From Fredinandcohnia aciditolerans (GTDB lineage Bacteria > Bacillota > Bacilli > Bacillales > Bacillaceae_L): a DNA stretch of 64,000 bases. A program made the position numbers and the translations under genes. Positions within the stretch are counted from its first letter, which is position 1; the number at the start of each line of letters is the position of its first letter. The notes under the pieces are model-generated. The model saw nothing but the letters and a program-made list of their open reading frames with translations. It was not told where the DNA came from and made no database searches. Shown here piece after piece: positions 54,151 through 62,342 of this stretch. The stretch covers positions 360,180 through 424,179 of the forward strand of contig QGHH01000002.1 of NCBI GenBank assembly GCA_003640645.1. Direction: 5' to 3'.

Positions 54151-55359
54151 TTGTCCAGAATCACGATTAAGCCGAATCAAGTTATTGGAATAAGTCCCCA
54201 GGTAGGAACTGTAGCTTCTAGACTATCCTCTATTGAGGGAGGTGTGACCTCAGTTAGAAATTCCATTGATTATCGAATCTTAGCTAGAACCTCCATCCGG
54301 CCGCAACTAACAGAGGTAACTTCTTCAATTGATCAATTGGAAGCAAAAGTAAGAAAGCTGCAGTCCTTTTTAAATTTAGCTGTAACTCGCTATTCGTCAA
54401 CAGAGCGATATTTAAACACTTCTTTTATGGCGATGGAGGCAATACGGGGTATGGCTCCGGCGAAACCAGAAGATAGTGGGAAAAAAGCCGATACACCAAA
54501 ATCGAAAAACAGCGATACAACAGCGCTTGTTCATAAAATGTTGACATACTTAAACAGTGTCAGCTCCCAAATAACAAATTGGGATATTGCCTTAGTTGGC
54601 TCGCAATTACTGTCTGTAGCATCCTCTACTTTTTTAATGAGAAATCTAAAAGTCAACTACATAGGTGGTAAGCCAACGATGTGGCAAAAGTTTCGGGGGC
54701 AATATAAGTTTACGGTAACTGCCAAACCATCTTGGACGAGTCGAACGGGCTACAGTTCGAAGATTGCAAGCTATATCCATAAGTTTTCTCGATCTGCACC
54801 AACTAATCCACTATTAAAAAGTGTCCACTCTTTTGTCAGTTCCTATAGAGGGCCAGCTGCACTATTAAAGCACGCTGCAGGTTTCTCGAAAAATGTGAAT
54901 GCTGCTATGCATGGAACAACCCTCATGGGTCGTTTCCATCAGAGGATCACCATCGGTTCAAAGGAAGTTGTTTCAAATCTTGCAAAAGTAAAGGGCTTTA
55001 CAAGTGTCGCGAAAAGAGTTCCAATTATAGGAAATCTCATTGCGGTTGGGGCAAATGCAACTGAGCTAGTAGACCCGAAGAATAGCCATCTATCAGGGGC
55101 CGAAAAAATGGGTAGATTCACATTTGGTGCCGTTGCAAGCGTCGGTGCAATTGCAGGTGGCGCAAAGGTAGGTGCCATGATTGGTAGTCTAGGAGGTCCG
55201 GTAGGTATTGTAGTCGGCGGGGCAGTCGGCGGTCTTGTTGGAGGAATAGCTAGCTCTAAGCTTGGTGATCAAATTAAGGATGTTGGTGAAAAATTTGCTG
55301 GTGGGGTAGAGAAGGTTGGAAAATCTATTTTCAAATCAGTAAGTAGCTGGTTTGACTAA
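54151..55359 (+). CDS. T7SS putative effector with glycine-zipper C-terminus
   Basis: 402 residues. Residues 10-95 form helices like the N-terminal part of LXG/WXG effectors (GTVASRLSSIEGGVTSVRNS; SSIDQLEAKVRKLQSFLN). A linker then leads to a C-terminal Gly/Ala-rich hydrophobic segment (about 325-385) with GAIAGGAKVGAMIGSLGG and GIVVGGAVGGLVGGIASS. Glycine zippers of this kind occur in membrane-inserting toxins. TTG start after AAAAGGAGGC. It is followed by a small membrane protein, the usual effector-immunity layout. Confidence 0.7.
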   Translation: MSRITIKPNQVIGISPQVGTVASRLSSIEGGVTSVRNSIDYRILARTSIRPQLTEVTSSIDQLEAKVRKLQSFLNLAVTRYSSTERYLNTSFMAMEAIRGMAPAKPEDSGKKADTPKSKNSDTTALVHKMLTYLNSVSSQITNWDIALVGSQLLSVASSTFLMRNLKVNYIGGKPTMWQKFRGQYKFTVTAKPSWTSRTGYSSKIASYIHKFSRSAPTNPLLKSVHSFVSSYRGPAALLKHAAGFSKNVNAAMHGTTLMGRFHQRITIGSKEVVSNLAKVKGFTSVAKRVPIIGNLIAVGANATELVDPKNSHLSGAEKMGRFTFGAVASVGAIAGGAKVGAMIGSLGGPVGIVVGGAVGGLVGGIASSKLGDQIKDVGEKFAGGVEKVGKSIFKSVSSWFD

Positions 55360-55383
55360 TTAAAATGTTGATAGGATGATTTT

Positions 55384-55725
55384 ATGGACAATGTAAAAGA
55401 GATTATAGATTTAGTTACATTATTTTTTGGAGCATGGCTCTCCCTTCAGGTCGGAATCAGCTTTTTAACCATTTTTCTTGGAAACGTGCTTGTCGAACAT
55501 GTGGAAACGGGTGTCTTCAGAAATACAAAGAACCCATTTCTCAAACTTTTTACATTAATCGTATTATTGTTGTTTGGCCTAGGCCCGTTCATATACAAAA
55601 AGCTTAGTAGATTTTCATGGATTGTAAGAAGGTTACTCTTGTTCGTTATCACTCTCTTTATGGGAATTCTGTTTATGCTAATCTACTACATTATCAAAGC
55701 AGCACTGTATGCAGTGTTTTTATAG
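55384..55725 (+). CDS. Small membrane protein, putative immunity to the glycine-zipper effector
   Basis: 113 residues with about three hydrophobic spans (10-33, 55-73 and 83-113) and a basic loop (KKLSRFSWIVRR). The ATG lies 24 bases after the effector stop with AGGATGA upstream, so the two are co-transcribed. A membrane immunity protein would fit a membrane-inserting toxin. No named family is recognised. Confidence 0.6.
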   Translation: MDNVKEIIDLVTLFFGAWLSLQVGISFLTIFLGNVLVEHVETGVFRNTKNPFLKLFTLIVLLLFGLGPFIYKKLSRFSWIVRRLLLFVITLFMGILFMLIYYIIKAALYAVFL

Positions 55726-55800
55726 TTGATACGGTAAACCGCCGTCGTTATCTCTCGTAGGAATGACATCGATCGAGTGGTGCAAACGAAAAATGTGAAT

Positions 55801-55884
55801 CGTACCCTCACAGTCAAGCAACCGAGGGATCCAGAGTAAGAAAATCCCTCAATTGTACCCCAGCCACAAAGCCAAGAGGGTACG
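55801..55884 (+). ncRNA. Candidate structured RNA element
   Basis: The outer stem CGTACCCTC (55801-55809) pairs perfectly with GAGGGTACG (55876-55884). The inner stem GAGGGAT (55824-55830) pairs with ATCCCTC (55844-55850). No T-run follows, so it is not a simple terminator. It occupies the 230-base gap ahead of the gene at 55959 and could be a leader structure. Confidence 0.4.
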
Positions 55885-55958
55885 AAACAATAAAACCGCT
55901 AGACACCATAAAATAAAGCTACAACCATAGCATTCAAAAAACAAAGGAGGTACCAGTC

Positions 55959-56762
55959 ATGAACCATGCTTTAACATGCACGACAGAGGAATTGGCATTA
56001 TTGGTTACGGTTTGCGGATATCCGACTGTCGCAAAAGGAATCGCAGAGGCTGCTTACGGAGAAAAGTCTCCTGCAGAATGGGACGCCATCATGGAATCCA
56101 CAATCCACCAGCTGGTAATCAAGGCGCTGTGGGATCCTGATAAAAACGGTGAGGATGAGCATCCTCTAAGTGATGAAATGCAAACTTTTATTAAGCAGTA
56201 TGTGGAATCCAAATGGATGATTCGTTGTTCGAATATTTCAGGAAGAAGCGTATTAATGATCCATCATTTTGAGGAAGACATTTGGCTTGCCCACGTCATT
56301 GCAGAAGACATCATGCATGAATTCGCGTTATTATCAAATGATGAAATTCCAACGGTAATTAAGGATTTTTATTCTTTTGAAGGCACAAAAATAGAGGGAA
56401 CACAGGAATTCTTCCTCACAGACAAACTGTTCGATTGGTTAAGTGACCAGTCAAAAACAGAGAAGGTCCGTAAGAAAGCAAAGTTTACACCAACAGAGGA
56501 ACAGAGCTTCAATCTATTCATCAAGGACCTTGAAGAGCACGAGTGGTCCCTTTATAACATTTCACACTTTGAAATCCCAAACGTTGAAGGTGATTTTCTC
56601 CTTGCAAACATCGTCTTCTTTTTGCCATCAACAAAAGGGATGTGGATCGTTGAATATAAAGAGGATGCTAAAAATCCAGTCCACATTAAACTAAATACAT
56701 ATGAGGAATGGCACGAAATGCTTGATGCGGTTGGAAGCGTGGCTGCTGCTATTGAAGTATAA
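55959..56762 (+). CDS. Conserved cytosolic protein of the T7SS-like locus (DUF5081/EspG-like)
   Basis: 267 residues, no signal peptide or membrane helix. It begins MNHALTCTTEELALLVTVCG and has mixed alpha/beta character with many acidic and aromatic residues (WDAIMESTIHQLVIKALW; FNLFIKDLEEHEWSLYN). This pattern recalls proteins such as DUF5081 and the EspG chaperones that sit in type VII loci and bind substrates, but I cannot confirm homology by eye. AAAGGAGGT precedes the ATG. It is the last gene before the next terminator. Confidence 0.5.
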   Translation: MNHALTCTTEELALLVTVCGYPTVAKGIAEAAYGEKSPAEWDAIMESTIHQLVIKALWDPDKNGEDEHPLSDEMQTFIKQYVESKWMIRCSNISGRSVLMIHHFEEDIWLAHVIAEDIMHEFALLSNDEIPTVIKDFYSFEGTKIEGTQEFFLTDKLFDWLSDQSKTEKVRKKAKFTPTEEQSFNLFIKDLEEHEWSLYNISHFEIPNVEGDFLLANIVFFLPSTKGMWIVEYKEDAKNPVHIKLNTYEEWHEMLDAVGSVAAAIEV

Positions 56763-56923
56763 CTTTATTTGAATAAAGTCCCGGCGGATGCCACAGATTT
56801 TTCATTGAAGTTTTTCGAACAATAAGATCAAAGATCAAAAACGCCACGTCCTGTGCTACGTCTTTGTGACCCACATCGTGTGGACAAAAAATCTGGGCGC
56901 AGATCCAGCAATACATACCTGAT
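56759..56923 (+). repeat. Multi-hairpin dispersed element, copy 5, interrupted
   Basis: The arm ATAACTTTATT/AATAAAGT starts at the stop codon of the preceding gene. Then comes CCCGGCGGATGCCACAG and later AATCTGGGCGCAGAT. About 60 bases between 56824 and 56884 (ACGTCCTGTGCTACGTC and neighbours) replace the TTCGAGC hairpin and share words with the AGCTxCAGCGCC element. Confidence 0.7.
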
Positions 56924-56925
56924 TT

Positions 56926-56955
56926 AAGATGACTTTCACAAGTCGTCTTTTTTTT
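56926..56955 (+). terminator. Intrinsic terminator closing the T7SS-like locus
   Basis: AAGATGACTT and AAGTCGTCTT around TCAC, then TTTTTTT. Confidence 0.9.
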
Positions 56956-57058
56956 ATCCAGAATCTAGTCCTTTTTACTTATTTCATTCTAGTTTGTACA
57001 TCATTTTATAAGCAATTGGCAAACTAAGATTGGAAAATAATTCTGGAGGGTATGCTGT

Positions 57059-60000
57059 ATGATTTTTTGGCAACACGTGCTGAAAATAGCTGTTCTATTC
57101 TTACTACTTTTAACAACTACAGTAAGCCCAGACATGGTAGTTGCACAACGGGACACAAATTCACCTGTCATCACACATAATCCGAAAACAACAAGTGAGC
57201 CACTATTACCCATCAAAATTAAGGCTATTGTAACGGATGACACCGCCATCCAACATGTAACACTTTTTTATAAGACGGGTAACTCAGATGACTACAAAGC
57301 AATCCCGATGCAATTGAACGAGGAAAAAACATACATTGCTGAAATCCCGGGCTTTCACGTATATGATGAAATCACTTATTATATCGAGGCAAGTGATGGG
57401 ACCAATACGGAAAAAACGGACGAGAACACCATTCAAATTGTTCAAAAAGAAATTGATTTTACCAAAATGCCTCAGCTGCTTGTGACGGAGGTACTTCCGG
57501 ACTCAACGAATGTGGGCAGTGCTGATGGATTTGAATTTATAGAAATATACAATAACAGCAACAAAGCAATCAATTTCAAGGACTATAAACTCTACTATCG
57601 ATACGACAAGAATCCTCGATCAGATGTGATGTGGCCTTCTGTAAAAGAGAATGTAGTCATTCCTGCCGGTAAAACACTTGTGCTCTGGATCATCAATAGC
57701 GAAAATAGCGAGCAGACGGTGGAGGATTTTAATGCACATTATGGAACTAACTTGAAGGAAAATCAGGATATTGTGCGGGTTTACAGTGGCGGTATGGCAA
57801 ACAAAAGCATGCGGGGTGTCGTGATTGGAACGAATACGCATCGTGAAATTTCAGTTGCATACTATAACAAGACAGAAGTTGATAAGGCAATTATATACCG
57901 ATATCCAACCAACAAATCCACGGTCTCAAAAAGAATCGGCACAAAGGATGCGACTCCTGGTAAGGTAGAAAGCTACCAGGTACCTAAAAAGCCCGTTCAT
58001 ATTGAGGAAGATACTGTCCCACCGAGTATTGAGGATTTAACATTAAATTCTGAAGTCAATCAAAAAGACAACTTGGAGCTCATCGCAAAAGCTACAGACG
58101 ACCATACCGTTAAATCTGTTAAATTGCATTATAAAATCGACCAGGATAACGAGTTCAATGAAGTCATTTTACATGAGAATTACGATGATTTACTATTTCA
58201 TCACACGATTGATGCACCAGCATTAATTGGCCGCGAGTATATCGATTATTACTATGTCATTTCCGATGGAAGCAATGAGGTGAAAAGTGAGACTTACCGG
58301 ATTACCATTAAGAATGAACTTGACCACTCGAGTCTACGACTCAATCTGAAAAATGAAGAAATGCTTCGGGGAGAAAAAATGATCAAGGCTACTTCAGAAG
58401 AAAATACGCCTTTGAAGCTGATGATAAACGGAAATGAGGTTCAGGAAGGCATCTATCGTTCACTTGAACACACTGCCTATTTTGCGTTTGAGGTAAATGG
58501 GTTGAATACGTATTTTCAAAATGCTGTCACGATGGGCAAGGAAGTATTACATGTGATGGACCAGGATTGGCTTACGAACTGGAAGACATTCACGATTCCA
58601 ATTGAGCCTGAGCGACTTCCTGTAGGCAACACAACGATCACGATTCGTTCAGGAAACAAAGCTTCGCCGTTTGAACTTTGGTCGAGGGAAAATCGCGATG
58701 ACTTTCAATTGCGAAACGTTCGACTCATTCTCGGCGATGGAACGGTGCTCAAAGATCCGACTTACAACGACCCAAATCGCATCTTGAACATGGGGGATCA
58801 GCGTAAGCATATCGACTTTACCTTTACGATTACGGAAAAAGAGGCACGTTCGTTTACCTATAAATGGAACACAACCGAGGTGCACGACAAAAAACATAAC
58901 GTCACAGTACAGGCCGGTGACAAAATGGTTCGTTCACAAGTTTTGGTTGATAATAGGGCCCCAACTATCAAAACAAATCTGAAAAAGAAACCTTACAAAG
59001 GGGCCTTTACAATTAATGTTGACGTGAGGGATAAGCTTTCTGGTATTGAAAAAAAGACGGTAATCTTGGATGGAGAAGAAATTGAAGTTCCGTTTGAAAC
59101 ATCGTCCGCAAAGCTTAAACCAGGTAAACATAAGCTCAAAGTACATGCGATTGACAAAGTAGGAAATGAAACAAAGGATGTTTTCTATTTTAAAGTGGTG
59201 AATGAAAATCCAAAAAAACCAGAGCGGATTTCTCCGAAGGGAAAGAGTGAAGGGGATCCACTTTTACAAGTGAAGGTGAAGGATCCGACAAAGGATAAGC
59301 TTGATGTTACCTTTTATGAAGCCTACAAGCATGACGTAACTTCGAGTGTGAAAGGATTTAAAAATGCGACTGAGCTTGAGCCACCTAATAGGATGGTTCC
59401 AGAAGGGGAGGAAGCCTTCACAACAGAAGACATCTCACTCGTTTCAAAAGCAGATGGCCGCTATTTAGTTACGGATTCTGACACAAAATTCCCGTACCAT
59501 CGTTTTGATGTCACGGTTGATGAGTCTCTCGGTGACAATGACAGGGTTGAGCTTTTATGGAAAGGGAATTCACTTGAAGGTCGAAAGGTTTCGATGTACG
59601 CATGGAATCATAATGAGGGAAAATGGGTTTTGCTTGATTTTAAAATAGCGGGCTCAAAAGATTTTAAACTTGCTTCTGATGTGGCGGTTCGTGACTATGT
59701 ACTTGATTCGAAAATCAATGTCCTGATCCAAGACGAAATTGCAGAAGAATTTGATTACACCTTCGTCTGGATGTCTGACACCCAATTTTACGCTGAGAGC
59801 TATCCGGAGATTTTTAAGGAACAAACGGAATGGATTGCAAAAATGAAGAAAAAGCTGGGTATCAAATATGTGTTTCATACCGGTGATTTGGTCAATCAAT
59901 CAAGGAAGAAGAAGCAGTGGCGAAATGCGGATAAGTATATGAAGGTCTTGGATGAGAACAACATTCCATATGGAGTGTTAGCCGGGAACCATGACGTTGA

Positions 60001-60817
60001 CCAGGTGAATAATGATTATTCCGAGTTCTATCGGTATTTTGGGAAGGACCGTTTTAACAATAAGCTCTATTATGGTGGTTCGTACCGAAACAATCGTGGC
60101 CATTACGATTTAATTTCGGTAGGTGGTAATGATTTTATCATGGTCTACCTTGGCTGGGACGTAACGGATGAAGGTATAGAGTGGGTCAATAAGGTGCTTG
60201 CAGCCTATCCGGATCGCAAAGCGATTTTAAGCTTTCATGAATATTTACTTGCGACAGGTACGAGACATCCGATGGGAGATAAACTCTATAATGAAATTGT
60301 CGTACCAAACAAAAATGTCATGGCGGTATTGAGCGGTCATTATCATGAAGCACAAACCTTTATCGATGAAATTGACGATGATGGTGATGGCAATCCAGAT
60401 CGCACCGTTACGCAAATGTTGGCCGATTATCAAGCAGGTCCAGAAGGTGGCCAAGGCTATATGAGGCTCCTGCATTTTGACCAAGATAACAATCGCATTT
60501 TGGTTAAAACATACTCACCTTATATGGATGACTATAATTTTTATGACCTAGATATTTATCCGCAGAAAGACCAATTTGTAATTGAGATGGATTTAGCACC
60601 AGTTACGAAGCGAGTCGCAACGGATTACTTTACGGTCAATGTTTATACAGACCGGGTAATCGGGACTGATAAGGCGAAAAGTGGTAAAATCGCAAAGGCC
60701 TTGTGGACGGGGCTTGAAAATGACCGTTCATACTCGTGGTATGCTGTGGTTGAAGATAAATTCACAGGACGGGTAGTCTCGGATATTTGGACATTTCGTA
60801 AAAATTCAAGCGAGTAG
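57059..60817 (+). CDS. Secreted lamin-tail/metallophosphoesterase protein
   Basis: 1,252 residues. A signal peptide (about 1-30, ending VVAQ). An Ig-like region at 35-135. A lamin-tail-like domain at about 140-285 (LLVTEVLPDSTNVGSADGFE, then VVIPAGKTLVLWI). Further Ig-like modules follow. A calcineurin-type phosphoesterase at about 900-1150 has metal ligands in WMSDTQFY, HTGDLVNQ, GNHDVD and SGHYHEAQ. A fibronectin-like end follows at 1165-1245. No LPxTG motif or C-terminal helix is present, so it is free or held non-covalently. GGAGGGT precedes the ATG. Possible nuclease, nucleotidase or phosphodiesterase. The substrate is unknown. Confidence 0.88.
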   Translation: MIFWQHVLKIAVLFLLLLTTTVSPDMVVAQRDTNSPVITHNPKTTSEPLLPIKIKAIVTDDTAIQHVTLFYKTGNSDDYKAIPMQLNEEKTYIAEIPGFHVYDEITYYIEASDGTNTEKTDENTIQIVQKEIDFTKMPQLLVTEVLPDSTNVGSADGFEFIEIYNNSNKAINFKDYKLYYRYDKNPRSDVMWPSVKENVVIPAGKTLVLWIINSENSEQTVEDFNAHYGTNLKENQDIVRVYSGGMANKSMRGVVIGTNTHREISVAYYNKTEVDKAIIYRYPTNKSTVSKRIGTKDATPGKVESYQVPKKPVHIEEDTVPPSIEDLTLNSEVNQKDNLELIAKATDDHTVKSVKLHYKIDQDNEFNEVILHENYDDLLFHHTIDAPALIGREYIDYYYVISDGSNEVKSETYRITIKNELDHSSLRLNLKNEEMLRGEKMIKATSEENTPLKLMINGNEVQEGIYRSLEHTAYFAFEVNGLNTYFQNAVTMGKEVLHVMDQDWLTNWKTFTIPIEPERLPVGNTTITIRSGNKASPFELWSRENRDDFQLRNVRLILGDGTVLKDPTYNDPNRILNMGDQRKHIDFTFTITEKEARSFTYKWNTTEVHDKKHNVTVQAGDKMVRSQVLVDNRAPTIKTNLKKKPYKGAFTINVDVRDKLSGIEKKTVILDGEEIEVPFETSSAKLKPGKHKLKVHAIDKVGNETKDVFYFKVVNENPKKPERISPKGKSEGDPLLQVKVKDPTKDKLDVTFYEAYKHDVTSSVKGFKNATELEPPNRMVPEGEEAFTTEDISLVSKADGRYLVTDSDTKFPYHRFDVTVDESLGDNDRVELLWKGNSLEGRKVSMYAWNHNEGKWVLLDFKIAGSKDFKLASDVAVRDYVLDSKINVLIQDEIAEEFDYTFVWMSDTQFYAESYPEIFKEQTEWIAKMKKKLGIKYVFHTGDLVNQSRKKKQWRNADKYMKVLDENNIPYGVLAGNHDVDQVNNDYSEFYRYFGKDRFNNKLYYGGSYRNNRGHYDLISVGGNDFIMVYLGWDVTDEGIEWVNKVLAAYPDRKAILSFHEYLLATGTRHPMGDKLYNEIVVPNKNVMAVLSGHYHEAQTFIDEIDDDGDGNPDRTVTQMLADYQAGPEGGQGYMRLLHFDQDNNRILVKTYSPYMDDYNFYDLDIYPQKDQFVIEMDLAPVTKRVATDYFTVNVYTDRVIGTDKAKSGKIAKALWTGLENDRSYSWYAVVEDKFTGRVVSDIWTFRKNSSE

Positions 60818-61037
60818 TTGGGAATAATCATTATTTTGTAATAATAATTTATTTATCGTTACAAACTAATGATGTAGGTGTATATTTTGTTGCTTTACCA
60901 CGTTATTTTGCTGGCGTTTACTTGCTTTTGAAGCCGTGTTATACTTCCAAAGGTTATTTTGGCGCAAATAGGCAAGGCAAGAGGCATCTATTATTTAAAT
61001 GAAGCTAATTGCTAGGATTGTATACGGGGGTAGTTTC
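60818..61037 (+). other. Intergenic region before the YitT-family gene
   Basis: A/T-rich stretch. At 60957-60985 TTTTGGCGCAAATAGGCAAGG is a vestige of the right end of the multi-hairpin element, where pairing is lost. No gene is seen. Confidence 0.4.
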
Positions 61038-61904
61038 ATGAATAGAAGAAGACGTCAGCACGAAGTTCACCCAACACTTCAAAAGGTAAAGGAATTCATA
61101 TACATACTACTAGGTTCGGCCACAGTGGCTCTATCGTTTAATCTGTTTCTACTACCGAACAAGGTGGCATCTGGTGGTGTGAGCGGGATTAGTACCATCC
61201 TGAACTCCCTTTTCGGTTGGGAAGCAGCCTATGTCCAGTGGGCATTTAATATCCCATTATTCATTGCAGGGATCATTTTTCTAGGGAAGGTGTATGGTGC
61301 CCGAACGTTAATTGGCACTCTTTTTTTACCATTTGTTGTTTATCTTTCTAGAAATCTGGAACCCGCAACATTCGATCCATTGCTTGGTGCTTTATTTGGA
61401 GGAATTGGAGTAGGTTTGGGACTCGGTATTACATTCCGCGGCAATGCGTCGACAGGTGGGACAGACCTCGCCGCCCAGATTGTTCATAAGTTTACAGGAA
61501 TCTCTCTTGGGAAAAGTGTTGCTTTTATTGACGGCTTGATTGTTCTGACCGCGGCAATTGTGTTCGATATTGAGAGTGGGCTCTATGCGTTAATTGGACT
61601 TTTCGTTACAAGTAAAACGATTGATTTGGTACAGGTCGGTCTAGGTAATTCGAAAATGGCTCTCATTATTACGAACCGTCAGGACGAAGTGCGACAGGAG
61701 ATTTTTTCCAAACTGGACAGAGGTGTGACAAAGCTCTCTGGATATGGGGGTTACACTGACGATGAGCGACCGATGCTCATGTGTGTAGTCGATCAAAAAG
61801 AGTTCACAAAATTGAAACAAGTGGTTCAAAGTGTTGATACATCTGCATTTGTCGTCGTTATGGACGCTTCAGAGGTATTAGGAGAGGGTTTTAAAAGAGC
61901 GTAA
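61038..61904 (+). CDS. yvjA: YitT-family membrane protein (YvjA-like)
   Basis: 288 residues. Five or six membrane helices in residues 18-190 (DUF161 region, with FLLPNKVASGGVSGISTIL near 40 and GGTDLAAQIVHK near 148). A soluble C-terminal DUF2179 domain lies at about 200-288 (GVTKLSGYGGYT, VVMDASEVLGEG). The start at 61038 follows GGGGG, and the frame back to 60999 lacks a site. In Bacillus subtilis yvjA lies near cccB and prfB, so this marks the return to backbone DNA. Function unknown. Confidence 0.85.
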   Translation: MNRRRRQHEVHPTLQKVKEFIYILLGSATVALSFNLFLLPNKVASGGVSGISTILNSLFGWEAAYVQWAFNIPLFIAGIIFLGKVYGARTLIGTLFLPFVVYLSRNLEPATFDPLLGALFGGIGVGLGLGITFRGNASTGGTDLAAQIVHKFTGISLGKSVAFIDGLIVLTAAIVFDIESGLYALIGLFVTSKTIDLVQVGLGNSKMALIITNRQDEVRQEIFSKLDRGVTKLSGYGGYTDDERPMLMCVVDQKEFTKLKQVVQSVDTSAFVVVMDASEVLGEGFKRA

Positions 61905-61959
61905 AAGGGGTATAATAAAAATTGTATAATGGAAAAATTTATTACAGGGGGTAAATTCT

Positions 61960-62301
61960 GTGAAACGTAAGCTATTTAGTTTTCTATTAGGATCATCACT
62001 TGTTTTCGCTTTAGCTGCATGTGGCGGTGGGGACGACAATGCAGGAGAAGCACCAGCAAGTGATAATGGCGGTGGAGAAGCTACCGTTAACGCTGAAGAA
62101 ATCTTTCAACAAAACTGTGCATCTTGTCACGGAAAAGACTTGTCAGGTGGAGCAGGTCCTGACCTAACAAAGGTCGGATCTAAATACAGCCAAGATGAAA
62201 TAGCTGGAATCATCGAAAATGGTCAAGGCGCAATGCCTGGTGGCATCATTAAAGGTGAAGAAAAAGACGCAGTAGCTGCTTGGTTAGCTGAGAAAAAATA
62301 A
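61960..62301 (+). CDS. cccB: Cytochrome c-551 lipoprotein
   Basis: 113 residues. Lipobox ALAAC with Cys at residue 21, a Gly/Asp/Ala-rich linker (22-42), then a small c-type cytochrome domain with the haem motif CASCH near 54. The axial Met lies in GAMPGG near 92. It is an electron carrier on the outer face of the membrane, for example to cytochrome oxidase. GTG start after AGGGGG. TATAAT boxes at 61911 and 61925 may serve as its own promoter. Confidence 0.95.
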   Translation: MKRKLFSFLLGSSLVFALAACGGGDDNAGEAPASDNGGGEATVNAEEIFQQNCASCHGKDLSGGAGPDLTKVGSKYSQDEIAGIIENGQGAMPGGIIKGEEKDAVAAWLAEKK

Positions 62302-62312
62302 TTAGTACGTCA

Positions 62313-62342
62313 GGCCTTCCGGGTGAACCGGAAGGCTTTTAA
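62313..62342 (+). terminator. Intrinsic terminator of cccB
   Basis: GGCCTTCCGG, loop GTGAA, CCGGAAGGC, TTTTAATTTT. The same hairpin is repeated nine more times downstream at intervals of about 187 or 166 bases. Confidence 0.9.
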
